Part shown: positions 48,401-58,877 of the stretch, piece after piece | Layout of the letters: each line of letters opens with the position of its first letter | How positions within the stretch are numbered: the first letter of the stretch is position 1 | Source of the DNA: Cyclospora cayetanensis | Taxonomy: Eukaryota; Apicomplexa; Conoidasida; Eucoccidiorida; Eimeriidae | Length of the DNA: 64,000 nt | Direction of reading: 5' to 3' | NCBI RefSeq assembly: GCF_002999335.1 | Contig: NW_020312042.1 | Location: 80,103 to 144,102 of the forward strand | Program-made: the position numbers and the translations under genes | Notes under the pieces: generated by a model | What the model saw: only the letters and a program-made list of their open reading frames with translations | What the model was told of the DNA's origin: nothing | Database searches by the model: none

Positions 48401-51400
48401 AGGAGCTGCAGCTGAAGATCGAAGAGAATGAGCGGCTGCATCTGGAGGCTTTTGAGGAGAGGCAGCAGCAGCAGCAGCAGCAGCAGCAGCTGGAGGAGGC
48501 CCTTCGGGTGCTGCAGGACCAGCAGGCAGCAGCGCAGCACGAGAAAATGCAGCAAGCTGCGGAGTTCGCGGATTTGCAGCGAAGACACGCGTTGGCGCAG
48601 CAGGAGCAAGAAGCCAAGATGAGGCAGCAGCAGCAGGAGCTTGCACTGGCACGCGAGCACCAGCATTTGCTTCTACAACAGTGAGCCTCTCGCCACCAGC
48701 AATGCCGTTCGGCGTGTGGCGTGAGTTCGCTGCATTTGCAATCACGTTGCACCCGCGTAGAAAAGCTGCGGATTAGATGCAGAGAGGTAGTTGTAGATGT
48801 GCGTGCACGTGTGGCTTGAGCGTGTGCTCAGAGCCATGGTTGATCGCGAGCAGCTGCTGCTTCGGGAACTGCGGCAGCAGCAACGCGTGCAAGAAGTCAA
48901 CGCATATTTCAGCAGCCTTGTGGGGTGTGACTACTCCCGCCTTGCCCTCCTGCGGTGCTTCGACGTGCCTTCTGGAGGCTTCGCTACGGCCGCTGCTGCC
49001 GTTGCAGCGGCACAAGAGAGTCTGCTGCAGCTCGCAATCGCTGCGCTGGCAGACTTGCAACACATGCTGCAGTGTTGGGCAGCAGCCCTCGACCTTTCTG
49101 CGGCAGCAGCAGAGGGAGACGCCGCTGCAGAAAAAACAGGAGACTCGTGCGAAATAGAAGCAGAAACAAGCCGTTTGCCACGATCCTCTCTTGGTCTGGC
49201 CTGGCGTATAAGCATCGCAACTCGCCAGGTTTGAAAACAAAAAAGAGACGCTGCTTCTATCTCTGCCTGCTCCCGACAGCGCAGGAGGGCACGTGTGGAT
49301 GTTTGGCTGCTAACTCCGCCCTAAAGGACGCCGCTTTTCACACACTAGAGCCTTTTTGCTGCTGCTACTCTACGCTGCTGCCGTCTGTCTCTCTCTTCGT
49401 TGAGGCTGCCTTCGCAGGCTCGCCGCGCTGCCTCGGATGCTGGCGCATGCATTGCCTCCGTCATTTCTCTCCTTGAAGGAGCTGCCGAGGCTGCTACGGC
49501 CTCTGCTGCGCAGCCAATGTCGAGAGAGAAGTCTGGTGGCGTGGAAGAATTCGCGGAAGGTTTGCGAGTAAGCGAGAAACACGATGATGCGCGAATCCCC
49601 CGTGTTGCTTTCTCTGTAGACAGATTTCCAGAAGGATGCTGCTACTTTTGTATTGGGCTGCTGAACGCCCCTTAAGCCCGCCAAGGAATAGCCAAGGGGG
49701 GACGAGGATTGCGATTGCTCGCTTCCTGTCAGCAACGTTTTCTCTTGGCGGCTGTTGCGACGACACCCCATTCACTGCAGTGCTACCGCTGAAGGGGTTC
49801 GGTGTAATACGTGTGAATGCAGTGCGTTTGATGCTTTTTGCAGCGAGAATCGCAGAAGTTAGGAGCTGCCTTTTCCCTCTTTGTCTCGCTGACGCTGCTG
49901 GCGGTGTCACTTCAGCAAGACGCCCTCAGCGGCACTCAGCAGCAGCAACGGCATCAGCAGCAGCAGCTGGATATGTTGCTGGGGGTGGATGTCGGGGAGA
50001 TGATGAGCGGCGTTTCTTTTGGGCAAGCAGATCGGACTCCAAAAGCCTTGCCTCTCTGCCTTTTGCTCCCTCTCTCTCGTTCCCTCTTGCTCCTTTCTTC
50101 CCCCCCTCCTTCCCTTCCCTTCCTCCAGCCCGTACTGGAGAAACACCCCTGATTCGGCGCGTTTCTTGAGAGTGCAGCTCAGTCGTCTGCGTTGGCAGGG
50201 CACAGTGTTGCAGCTGCTGTTGCTGCGGCTGCAGATTTTCTGCTTTGCGAGGCTGCGTCTTTGCAGGATGTTGCTGGCGGAACTGCAGCGAGTTGCTGCA
50301 GCGCTCGCTGCTGTGGCGGCCGCTGCGCTTGTCGCTATCGAGGAAGGACGGAGGAGCAGGAGCAGAGACGATTTTTTCGACGCCTGCTGCAGCCGAGCAC
50401 TCTCTGCCCAGCATTTTTCCTTGCTTGTGACTGCGCTGATGACTTCCACGCAGACAGCGCAACCGCAAGAGGCGGGGCCCGCTTCTCGACAGCTGCAGCA
50501 GCTGCAGCAACAGCAGCACGAGCTTTCGCATGTGCAGGAGCAACTGCCTGCAGATCTGCGCCTGCCGCCTCTCCCCACAACGCCTCCCCCAGCAGCAACA
50601 GCTCAGCCCTCGGAAAGGGCAGATCACCCTCACTCAGTCTTTCCCTGGCGTGGTAGAGTTCCTGAACTGCCTGCACAAACGCAGCAGAAACAACAAACGC
50701 AGCAGAAACAACAAACGCAGCAGAAACAACAAACGCAGCAGGAAGGGGAGACGGAGGACTGGGCAGAGGCGGAGTGCAGCAACTGGTTCTATCAGCTGAG
50801 AAGCAGCCGAAGTGCTGAAGCCGCAGGGGCATCTCTACCCCAGTGGCGAGGCTTATCAGAGGCTAAAACAGACCGCTTGCTGCAGCTTTTTGCAACCCAC
50901 TTAGCGGCTCTCTTGGAAATCTTCCGTAAGGGTTGCTCGATCGAAAGCAGCCGCCTCGCACCGTCGGAGAGGCCATCCCACGCAGAACGCGCACGCGCGC
51001 CTCCACACCACGGGAGAACTAGAGAAAGACAGCGAGATCAATAAGAGAGATAGACAGATATATAGATGGATAGATTGATTGATTGATAGATTGATTGATA
51101 GAGCAAGAAAGAGAGATAGATAGAGAGATACATATAGAGAGATAGAGAGAGAGAGAGCAGGTGAAAGAAAGGAGGGAGACTAGCCTTGGCTTTTGTGGAA
51201 GAACGCTCCTGTGCATATGGGGTGCTGCGCTTTGTGTGTTTTGCAGGTCGTTTGGCTGTTTGCCTCTCTGGCCGCATGCGGCGTCCAGCGGATTTGCTGG
51301 ATGGGCAGCTGCTGTTGCTCTCTGGGTAATGCTGACCAAGTGCTGCAGCTGAAGGGGATTTATAGTTGCAGGGAATAATTTTGTTGCGAAGAGACGCTGA

Positions 51401-54320
51401 GAGCGCCACGGCAGAGACGTGCGCGACTCTGCTGAACGCCTGCCTGCCTGTTCTGGAGAGTTGGGTGTCTGTGCGCTGCGCGAGCACTTCAAAAGCGAGA
51501 TTTTTTTGGAAGTCGCTTCGTCCTGTGTCTGCGTTCAGCACCGGAACATGCATGCTCTCGCTGTTGCAGGCAGTTCGCACGATCGGGAGTGCAGACGGGG
51601 GTCTGTCGCTCTTGCTAAGCCATGCCAAGTTGTTGTTGTTGCTGCATCGCAGCCCATCTGTTGCAGTTCTCAGATCAAAGCCTTTCCAAGAAATTGCCGC
51701 AGCGTACGGCGGCTGTCCAGTGTAACGGCTGCCGCAGCGCCTCCCTGCCTTCGTTCTGCGTTCCTTCTTTTAGTCCATGGATGCCTCTTCGGTGTAGACT
51801 TGCTTCTTGCCGCCTCTCTCGCGCACGCCTTTCCGCTCACCTTCCTTCCCCCTTTCTCCACCTGAAGCACCTCCAGATCCCGCTTTCTGCATTCTTCCTT
51901 GCATGCTAAGCGGTGCCAGTTTTTCGATTCGCGTCGTCAGTTCCCTTCAGCTGCCGTAGGCGTGCGGGAGCGACCGAACTCCCCAATTCGCATCTCCGCA
52001 TGCATGTGTGTATGTGTGCTGCTGCTGCCTCTACTCCAAAATATGACACGCACTGCTCTACAGCGGCATCAGCTGCGTGGCACAGGTTCAGACGATTCTC
52101 GCGAAAGCCGGTCACAAGATTTCAACACGCTACGTCAGAAGTGTCTTGAGTAAACGCCAGGTCTGAGTCACGATTTTAACCGCCGCTCAACCTTATACCT
52201 CTATGCGCGAAGCACCTTTGCCCCTCCTACTACTAGTACTACTACTAATACTACTCCTCCCTCTCTCTGTCTTCCTCTCTCTCTCTGCGCTGCGTTCTTC
52301 TGAGGCTTTCCTCCTAAGCCAAGCCACATATCCCCGCCTGCATGAGCTCTTCAAGGCCTTCCCATAGCCTCTTTTATTCCAGCGCCAAAGGGATGCATTT
52401 CTGGAAATTCCCGCTTCCCCTCCCGTCGTGCAGCACAGATCCATGGTGCCTTTACATCCGTCTTCACAGGCAGCAGACGCAGAAATCGCCGCAGCAGCCG
52501 CGAACATCCGCCTGCTAGAGGAGCGCGTCGTAGAAGCAAACAAAGTAAGATTTTGCCGGAAATTCCCACCGGAGAAGAATTATTGTTCCAGCAAATTCGC
52601 GGTTTTGCTGAAACGCTGGAAATCGTGTGCTGGCACCGCCCCTTTAAATTCTTGTAGGGAGCCCAGGGATCGCTCGCTCGCTCCGCCTCCCCGCCTTCTA
52701 CCAGAGCAAAAAGTTCACGCTTTTTCCCCCCTTCGTGAGAAATTTATTTCGCAGGCAGCCGCTCAGCTGAAAGAGGCGCAATCAGCAATCGCGCTGCTCC
52801 AGGCTGAGCTTCTGAGGCTGAAGAGCAGCGACAGCGGAACGGACAGCACCGCCACTGCAGGCACATCCCCTAGGAGGAGTAACAGCAGCCGCTGCTCCGC
52901 CTTTCCAGAAGGAGCTGTGGCTGCAACTGCTCTCGCCGACTCGCCCATGATCAGCACCGAGGAATTTAGTGTTGCAGGTATGGTATACGCGTCGCCTGCT
53001 GCCTCTTGTTTAGCCCGTTTTTTGTTCAGCGAAAATCGCTGTCTCTCAAGACGCGAAGACGCCTCCCGCCGTTGTGCCACTGCTACGCCTTTTATGCTTC
53101 AGGCAGTGTTGTTGCTCCTGCGGAAGACTTACTGTTGCCTAGAGAAGCAACAACAGCGCAAGCAGCAGCCCACATAACCAGGGAAGCGGCTCTTTCCAAC
53201 ACGTGAGATTCGTCTGTCCCCTGCCCTTAGCCCAGACCCTCACCAGCATCGTCGAATTCAGCGCTTCATGGGATTGCAGTGCTTCTGCCGCTGCCGCTGC
53301 TCTTTGCGCTCAGGGCGCTCGACTTTTTCCCTGCCAATGAAAGGGAGGATGCTTACGCGCAGCAGCTCTTGTCGCTTCAGCAGAAGCTGCACGCCGAAGA
53401 TGCAGCACTCAGTGTCTTGCGGATGCAGCTCAGCAGCACTTTCAAGGTACTTTGCAGTTTCAGAGGCCTTATCTGTGCAGAAGGCGCATAAACATAAGGC
53501 GTGCTGCTTTTTCCTCTGCCAAGCCACCACGAGCTCACTGAAGAAAAGAGAGCTCCAACGCGCTGAACGCAACACCCAGTGATGCTGCCTATCTCTCTGT
53601 TTCTGTCTGTCGCTCTCTCGCTAGACGGTACATGCACTGGAAGAACAACGTGCAGCTCTCCGCCGTGAACTGCGACGGTCTAAGGAGGAGGCAGCGGCAT
53701 CGGCTGCTGCGGCCGCTGCTGCCGCCACAGAAACAGCAGCAAGTGCTCGTCTCGCGGAAGAAAACTATTCTCAGCAACTGCGGCTGTTATCGCTTCACGT
53801 GGCAGAAACACACGAGAAGCATGCCGAAAAGCAAAAGGAGCTCGAAGCCCTCCTCAAACACAAAATACTCTGCGGGCGATGCGGCGTGTGGAATCCTCTC
53901 AGTGAGACCGACCGTCCGCCAGCCAAGGCGCCCCCTTTCCTTTCTTTCTTTATTCCCCCATCCATCCTGCGGGCTGTCTTCTTTGTCTGTCTACGCGTCT
54001 CACTAATGCGTATCTGCATAATAGGCTCTTGTGAAAGGGTCGTTTCTCTCCGTCGGTGGCCTCGCTTGTCTGCGTAGCACATGCACCGGTTCGCTTGATG
54101 CTCCTGACCATTTCGCCGCTGCCTCGTGTTGCGCTATGTATGCACTTGGCTCTGTCGCACTGTCTCTCTCGGAGCCTGCCCCTTCGATCGAACAAACACC
54201 ACCGCCCATCGAGTGTTGCGTGCCTTCGCTCTTTTGCTGCCAGGCGACCTGCTGATTGAAGGACAGTCGTGGGGTTCTTGTGTGATGTGTAGAGGCCGAG
54301 TGACTGAACGCCCCTTCTAA
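45443..54320 (+). CDS. PPP1R21 (FERRY Fy-2, KLRAQ-type) homologue, multi-exon coiled-coil protein
   Basis: Human PPP1R21 is an early-endosomal Rab5-effector subunit. Exons that join in phase: 45443-48079, 48391-48680, 48832-49228, 49418-49567, 49844 to about 50000, about 50270-50930, 51247-51325, uncertain pieces at 51380-51725, then 52470-52544, 52755-52977, 53103-53199, 53314-53446, 53625-53901 and 54244-54320. The first exon (879 codons) holds an acidic, Ala/Gln/Ser-rich extension with FGPF and FGEW (residues 48-51, 83-86), Thr/Pro repeats, then YDWEAVERLSQKYRQVKKQN at about 713, like the KLRAQ region. Next comes LQLKIEENERLHLEAFEE, nearly the human KIEENERLHIQFFE. Late exons carry EDAYAQQLLSLQQKLHAED and EENYSQQLRLLSLHVAETHE, matching the C-terminal TTKRSYEDQ region. 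The protein ends with a CGRC...CVMC module. The first intron seems to use a GC donor. Family call good; middle exon borders uncertain. Confidence 0.75.
46190..46640. repeat. 48-bp tandem repeat coding for a 16-residue Thr/Pro unit
   Basis: Inside the first exon of the PPP1R21-like gene, a unit of the form PAMPEMATTTTPVTTT repeats about eight times with small changes (Met/Ile, Thr/Arg, Glu/Asp). The ACA and CCA codon bias leaves the same DNA open in another plus frame and in two minus frames. Those are by-products, not genes. Confidence 0.95.
48463..48490. repeat. (CAG)n run coding for polyglutamine
   Basis: This is an uninterrupted CAG run coding for about nine Gln in the second exon of the PPP1R21-like gene. 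Similar shorter CAG/GCA/GCT runs occur through 45.7-54 kb and give Gln, Ala and Ser homopolymers, the pattern typical of Eimeria coding sequence. Confidence 0.95.
51041..51158. repeat. GATA/GATT/GAGA microsatellite in an intron
   Basis: A mixed tract of GATA, TTGA and GAGA units lies between exons of the PPP1R21-like gene. It is simple sequence with no coding role. Confidence 0.95.
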
Positions 54321-54339
54321 GGCGTTTTTGTCACTGGCT

Positions 54340-55005
54340 ATGTGGCGCAGTCAAGAGAGAGTCCGCTGCCTTTCTTCTTGTATTCCCCGATATCTATTCA
54401 CTACCCGCGCTTCTTCGAAAAGAAGTCCATCTCGACGTGCTACTCCCCGCGATGCTGTGGGGGGCCGCCAACCAGCGGCGCCGAGTCCCCTCGTGCGCCT
54501 TTTGTTCTGTTTCTTATTTGTCGCTGCTGTAGTCTGGCATTACCTTGTGTGTTTGCCCATAATAAATTTAAGAGAGTACACCCAATTTCTTCTTGATACG
54601 TGCCCCTGCAACACAGTGCCCTCGATTAGTTTTCTTTCATGTAGGGAACTGGTGTGTATGGGTGGCGGCAACTACGCAACGGAGCTACTTTCCCGCTTGC
54701 ATGCACTGTGGAAAGAGCGTGAATACTCAATCAAACGGCTAGAAATCACATTGCAACCAGCTCTGACTCCGAATGTCCCCGTGCAAAATCCAGGCTGTTC
54801 GACTGGTCGCCTGTCGACAGCAGCGATACGGTTAACTGCAGTGGCCTCCCGATGTTACGCATGTATTTGTGGCGGAAGTACATGCTATGACTACCTCGCA
54901 GGCAGTGCCTGGGGCTCGCTGCTTCCCCTTCGCAGCCGTACCAGCTACACTAGCACCCTAACAAGAGATTTAGACGATGAGTCACAACGAGGGGTTCCGG
55001 CCTAG
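54340..55005 (+). CDS. Hypothetical ORF, 221 residues, one possible membrane helix
   Basis: The ORF starts with ATG 20 bases after the PPP1R21-like stop codon and overlaps the end of the opposing 1291-residue gene by four bases. It begins with an Arg/Ser-rich stretch, then a hydrophobic span (VRLLFCFLFVAAVVW), then a Cys-containing tail. No family is recognised and codon use does not argue strongly either way. It could be a small membrane protein or simply an open frame in a 3' UTR. The length is a little unusual for chance. Confidence 0.3.
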   Translation: MWRSQERVRCLSSCIPRYLFTTRASSKRSPSRRATPRDAVGGRQPAAPSPLVRLLFCFLFVAAVVWHYLVCLPIINLREYTQFLLDTCPCNTVPSISFLSCRELVCMGGGNYATELLSRLHALWKEREYSIKRLEITLQPALTPNVPVQNPGCSTGRLSTAAIRLTAVASRCYACICGGSTCYDYLAGSAWGSLLPLRSRTSYTSTLTRDLDDESQRGVPA

Positions 55006-58000
55006 AGGCCGCACGCGACACCCGCTGTGAACATGCCACTGGGGTTGCCACAGCAGGGAGAGGCTTGCCGCTGCTGCCGCAGTGCATGAGCAGCACCCAC
55101 TGGGCGATGTTCTTTTGAGTGAATTCTCTTTCCAGCCCCACAGATTATGTTTCGCTTGGGGGAGACAAACGTAAAGGGCAAGTACTTGAAGAGAGGCTGC
55201 CTGCTGCTTGGAGGCCGCTCATCAGGCTGCCCCCTAATAGATCCCCAGGGCTCAGGCCAAGGAGCAGTCAAAAGTTGGGATGGCTCCCCCTGATGCTGCT
55301 GCACTGGCTGGTCGCTCTGAATGCAAATTGCCGGTGTAGCGGGCATAACCACATAGTTTCCCGTCGGAACAGTGAGAAGCCTAGGAGTGCTCGGCGAGGG
55401 AGCCGCTGACGCCTGGGGTGGTTGCTGTTGTTTGTGTCGTCTGGAGGAAGCCTTTTCGGGCTGCGGAGGCTGCAGATATTTCCGTGGATGGGGAGCCTCT
55501 CCTCGCGTCGCACTTTGGGTGCCTTCAGTGGACCTCGGCGTGGCAGCCTTGCTGGAGGGAGCCGGGCGCGGAGAGCGCAAAGGCTGAGTTGTCTCCGTGC
55601 TGCGCTTTCCAGCGGCAGTCGCACCGGCTTCTAGCACTTCCCTAGGTCGAGGACTTACAGGTAAAGCTCTAGGGGTGCTGCTGGGGGAGCGGCCTGACGC
55701 TCCCTGGGCCTGCTGTGTTTGAGGCTTTGTCTGTTTGGAGTCTGCTGGCTGCTGCTCCGACGCAGGGTTCTCTTGCCTAGGCCGCGTCTCTGCTAAGTCG
55801 GTGCTGCCACACTTCGCGCCAAAGTTGACACTGCAGTTCCAGAGCCACGGCGTTTTAGGTTTGTCTTCGGGCTTCGGCTCGGCTGGTTTCTGCTCCGGGG
55901 CGGTAGTTGGTGGCCGTTGCACCGCAGCAGTTGTTGGACTCTTCTGCTGCTTCGCCACGACGGGCGATCTGTAGAGCTGTTGGGGAATAACCAGGGCAGG
56001 CTGCTGCTGCTGCACCAAAATGGGCGGCGGCTGCTGCAGCACCAGAGGAGCTCGATGCTGCAGTGGCTGCACCAACAGTGGGTACGTCTGAGGCTGCTGC
56101 AGTAAAGGAGATTGAACTACCGCCGCCTGTTGTGGAAGAACCAGAGGCCCTTGATGCGCCATGGCCAGGTTTAGGGGCTGTGCGTTGAGATCCTGCGGCT
56201 GTTGGAAGTCACAGCGAAGGATGCGAGGCAGAGCGGGCAGCTGCATTGCTGTCTGGAGAGAGCCTGCAGCTCCTGATGTCTCCGACGCAAGGCCTCCTTG
56301 AAGCACCAGAGGAGGCCCGTGGTAAACAGGAGGGGCCCCCTGAACGATTTGAGGAAGCCACTGAAGCATCTGCGAGGTGCCATGAGGCATTCCCTGAATC
56401 AGATGCGGAGGAGCCTGGGCCGATTGGGGGATACTGTGCAAGCTGCCTGGACAGACGGGCAGAGAATGGGAGCCTCCCAAGAGGTTTGGAGAGACTCCAT
56501 GTCTGCAGATGTGCGGCACCGCATCATTGCGGCGGCCTTGTTGGAGGTACGTGTACCCCCCTGGGGTGGTGGGGGGACCGTCAGGGCTGGTAGTCGCTGG
56601 CGATGGGATTGATGGCTCTAGAAACTGCACGTGGCTTGCCTCTCGCTGATGCCTTGCAGCTGGAGGCGCACTGCTGTGTCTGTTTTGAGATTTGCTGGCC
56701 CTGCTGTGCGGCTTGTACAGGGAAGAAGGGGAGCTCGCTCGAGCTGCATGTGAGGAAGCCCGCTGCGAATGGCGCCGGGCGTCGTCAACTGTCGAGAGGA
56801 TGCGGGCACCCTTAGCTTCCGCATTCTGGTCCCTCTGATGAAAGGCTTGTTGGTAGTGCTGTGGAAGGTGCTGCTGGAGCGCAGGGATGGCAGCCTGCGG
56901 TGGTTGAGCAACGAACGTCTGGGGTAAGATGCGCGTCCCCGGCAGCTGAGACTCGAAAAAGTGCGCCTGCTGTATTGGCTGCTGCACGGATGTGTGGGGT
57001 TGGGGCTGGCAAAGCCGGTTTTGTTGCAGCACGAGCTGCCCATGCCCCCCCTGCGGGGTGCTCAGCAAGACCTGTGGCTGCTGAAGACTCGGCGGTGCAA
57101 AGCATGGCGGGGTAGAAGCTAGAGAAGCATTCACTGTTTTCCAATTGGTGCCCCCTGGTGGCCTCTCGGGTGCGCAGCATAACCAAGAGGGCTTCGTATG
57201 CAGCTCCCCGCTAAGCCGTGAGGATCCCGGTCGCCGTCGGTGCAGCAAGCGTGGAGCTCCCACAAAGGCGGGGAGGCAAGGGACTGCCAGAGGAGCATAC
57301 ACGGGTGCCCCCCCACCTGCCCTGCCATAAGTTTGCATTAGCTGCGGCGGCGACAGGAGCGCTGTCGCAGAACCAGGTGGGAAGGAGAGGTAGTGGGGTT
57401 GCGAGAGGGGAATTTGTTGCTCGCGGGACGAGTTTTGTCCCTCTTCTACTGAGCCGCGGCTGGTGTTGCTGCCACTGCTGCTGCTTCTGAGAGAAGAGGA
57501 GCAGTCACTTCCAGATGAGGTGTCGCTGTCTGATGCAGCGTCGCTGACAGAGTTGCGGGCAGCGTGGAGGTGTTCAGTGAGAAATTCTGGGTCCCACCAA
57601 AGAGAGGGATTCTGGCAGTCTGTGCAGGCATTCTTTGGCCTATCACTTGTGAAAATTCGGCCTGCTCTGAGCCTCTTCAATCTCTCTTTCATGCGCCGCC
57701 TTTCCCTCTTCCAGCGGACATAGTCCTCTGGGTAACAACACTTGCCCTTTCCTTTCACGCGCACAACCCAGTCGCCTTTTTCAGAACCTCCGTTGGTTGG
57801 TTCACCGCTTTGGCGCCCTGAGGCGAAGTCCTCTGTCTTGTCTCTCGGGGAGGGTGCAGGAGAGCCCCTTGGAGAACCCCTCCCTCCGTTAGGCGATAGC
57901 GAAGCCGGAGAAAGACGCCCATTAGAAGGCGAAGGAAGTCTGTTGGACGTCTTCGCAGCACGGTGCTGAGTGACAGCTTCAAACGGGTCGCTAACGGCAC

Positions 58001-58877
58001 TGAGCCTGGCAGGGGAGTGGGGCCTTCGCGCCGCTGGGGGAGCGCTGCTGCGCCTTTTTTGCGCCATTCTTCTTGCTCTCTCTAGTTCCGCTCGCGATCT
58101 GTTAGGGTCTCTTGCCTTCACAAAAATCGCGTGTTTCGCCTTCATCAGGGAGGAAAGGGTCGGTAGTTGAAACCGGCTTTCATAAGACATGCCTTTAGAC
58201 CGGAGGTCGCCGACGGACCCTCGGGGATTCTCGTAGCCTTCAGCATCCGTCCCCCAAGATAATCCTTGCCACTTCATGGTGGGACTAAGAGGCCTCCCCA
58301 GAGTTTCTGGTCGGTCCTGCCACGTATGATGCAAGGGCTTTTTCCTTCTCCACCCCCATTCATCAAGTTCGCAACAGCGCTCAGGCAACAAATCTTTCCC
58401 CACCGGGGATTCGGCGAAATCCCGTGCATGCTCCTTGTCATCCACTGTAGTCTTGGCATGAGACCATAAGGCCTTAACAAACTGTGCATACTGAGGCTCC
58501 GCCGAATTAAACTCTTCAACGCTCACTGCGAGAGGCTGCCGGACGATGGGCACCCTCCAAAGGGGGGGACGCGGGACCTCCTTTATGGTCTGGATCCTGG
58601 CAGCCTTTTGTTGCATGTACTCCCTGTAATGTTTTCCCCTGTGGCGCTCCCCATAATGAGGACATAGTAAGTTGGATCCGTCGTCCTCGGAGTCACTGGC
58701 GTCGTTGGCACTAGAAGCCATTCCTTCCGAACGCCCTGGTAATCCGCGACATTTCTTATTATATGCCTCTCTTCTGAGGAGTGTGCTCCCTGATTTACCG
58801 GCCGTAGGGGATGGAGGCTTAATGCTGATGGATGGGGTAGCGGGGCCCCCAGAAAGAGGATAGGAAGCCGCCAACAT
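55002..58877 (-). CDS. Hypothetical 1291-residue single-exon protein, Gln/Pro-rich
   Basis: The start ATG at 58877 opens an unbroken frame of 1291 residues ending in TAG. I do not recognise the family. Residues 70-260 look like a folded or conserved block, with LCPHYGERHRGKHYREYMQQ, PRPPLWRVPIVRQPLAVSVE and several Trp (DEWGWRRKKP). Residues 255-360 are basic and Ser/Pro-rich. Residues 365-440 contain KCCYPEDYVRWKRERRRMKE and an ACTDCQ pair. From about 445 there is a Ser/Asp tract and then a long Gln/Pro/Leu-rich disordered half with repeated PPLVLQ-type stretches. No signal peptide or membrane span is seen. Composition suggests a nuclear or cytoskeletal scaffold, but that is a guess. It faces the PPP1R21-like gene tail to tail. 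Confidence 0.8.
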   Translation of the reverse strand: MLAASYPLSGGPATPSISIKPPSPTAGKSGSTLLRREAYNKKCRGLPGRSEGMASSANDASDSEDDGSNLLCPHYGERHRGKHYREYMQQKAARIQTIKEVPRPPLWRVPIVRQPLAVSVEEFNSAEPQYAQFVKALWSHAKTTVDDKEHARDFAESPVGKDLLPERCCELDEWGWRRKKPLHHTWQDRPETLGRPLSPTMKWQGLSWGTDAEGYENPRGSVGDLRSKGMSYESRFQLPTLSSLMKAKHAIFVKARDPNRSRAELERARRMAQKRRSSAPPAARRPHSPARLSAVSDPFEAVTQHRAAKTSNRLPSPSNGRLSPASLSPNGGRGSPRGSPAPSPRDKTEDFASGRQSGEPTNGGSEKGDWVVRVKGKGKCCYPEDYVRWKRERRRMKERLKRLRAGRIFTSDRPKNACTDCQNPSLWWDPEFLTEHLHAARNSVSDAASDSDTSSGSDCSSSLRSSSSGSNTSRGSVEEGQNSSREQQIPLSQPHYLSFPPGSATALLSPPQLMQTYGRAGGGAPVYAPLAVPCLPAFVGAPRLLHRRRPGSSRLSGELHTKPSWLCCAPERPPGGTNWKTVNASLASTPPCFAPPSLQQPQVLLSTPQGGHGQLVLQQNRLCQPQPHTSVQQPIQQAHFFESQLPGTRILPQTFVAQPPQAAIPALQQHLPQHYQQAFHQRDQNAEAKGARILSTVDDARRHSQRASSHAARASSPSSLYKPHSRASKSQNRHSSAPPAARHQREASHVQFLEPSIPSPATTSPDGPPTTPGGYTYLQQGRRNDAVPHICRHGVSPNLLGGSHSLPVCPGSLHSIPQSAQAPPHLIQGMPHGTSQMLQWLPQIVQGAPPVYHGPPLVLQGGLASETSGAAGSLQTAMQLPALPRILRCDFQQPQDLNAQPLNLAMAHQGPLVLPQQAAVVQSPLLQQPQTYPLLVQPLQHRAPLVLQQPPPILVQQQQPALVIPQQLYRSPVVAKQQKSPTTAAVQRPPTTAPEQKPAEPKPEDKPKTPWLWNCSVNFGAKCGSTDLAETRPRQENPASEQQPADSKQTKPQTQQAQGASGRSPSSTPRALPVSPRPREVLEAGATAAGKRSTETTQPLRSPRPAPSSKAATPRSTEGTQSATRGEAPHPRKYLQPPQPEKASSRRHKQQQPPQASAAPSPSTPRLLTVPTGNYVVMPATPAICIQSDQPVQQHQGEPSQLLTAPWPEPWGSIRGQPDERPPSSRQPLFKYLPFTFVSPKRNIICGAGKRIHSKEHRPVGAAHALRQQRQASPCCGNPSGMFTAGVACGL

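Noticed and set aside
47710..48752. Long minus-strand ORFs (188 and 304 residues) rich in Cys, Leu and Ala
   Set aside because: They are reverse-strand readings of CAG/CTG-rich coiled-coil exons and start mostly at non-ATG codons.
49636..50169. 177-residue plus ORF
   Set aside because: It crosses an intron and an exon of the PPP1R21-like gene in the wrong frame; the exon frame starting at 49844 matches the family better.
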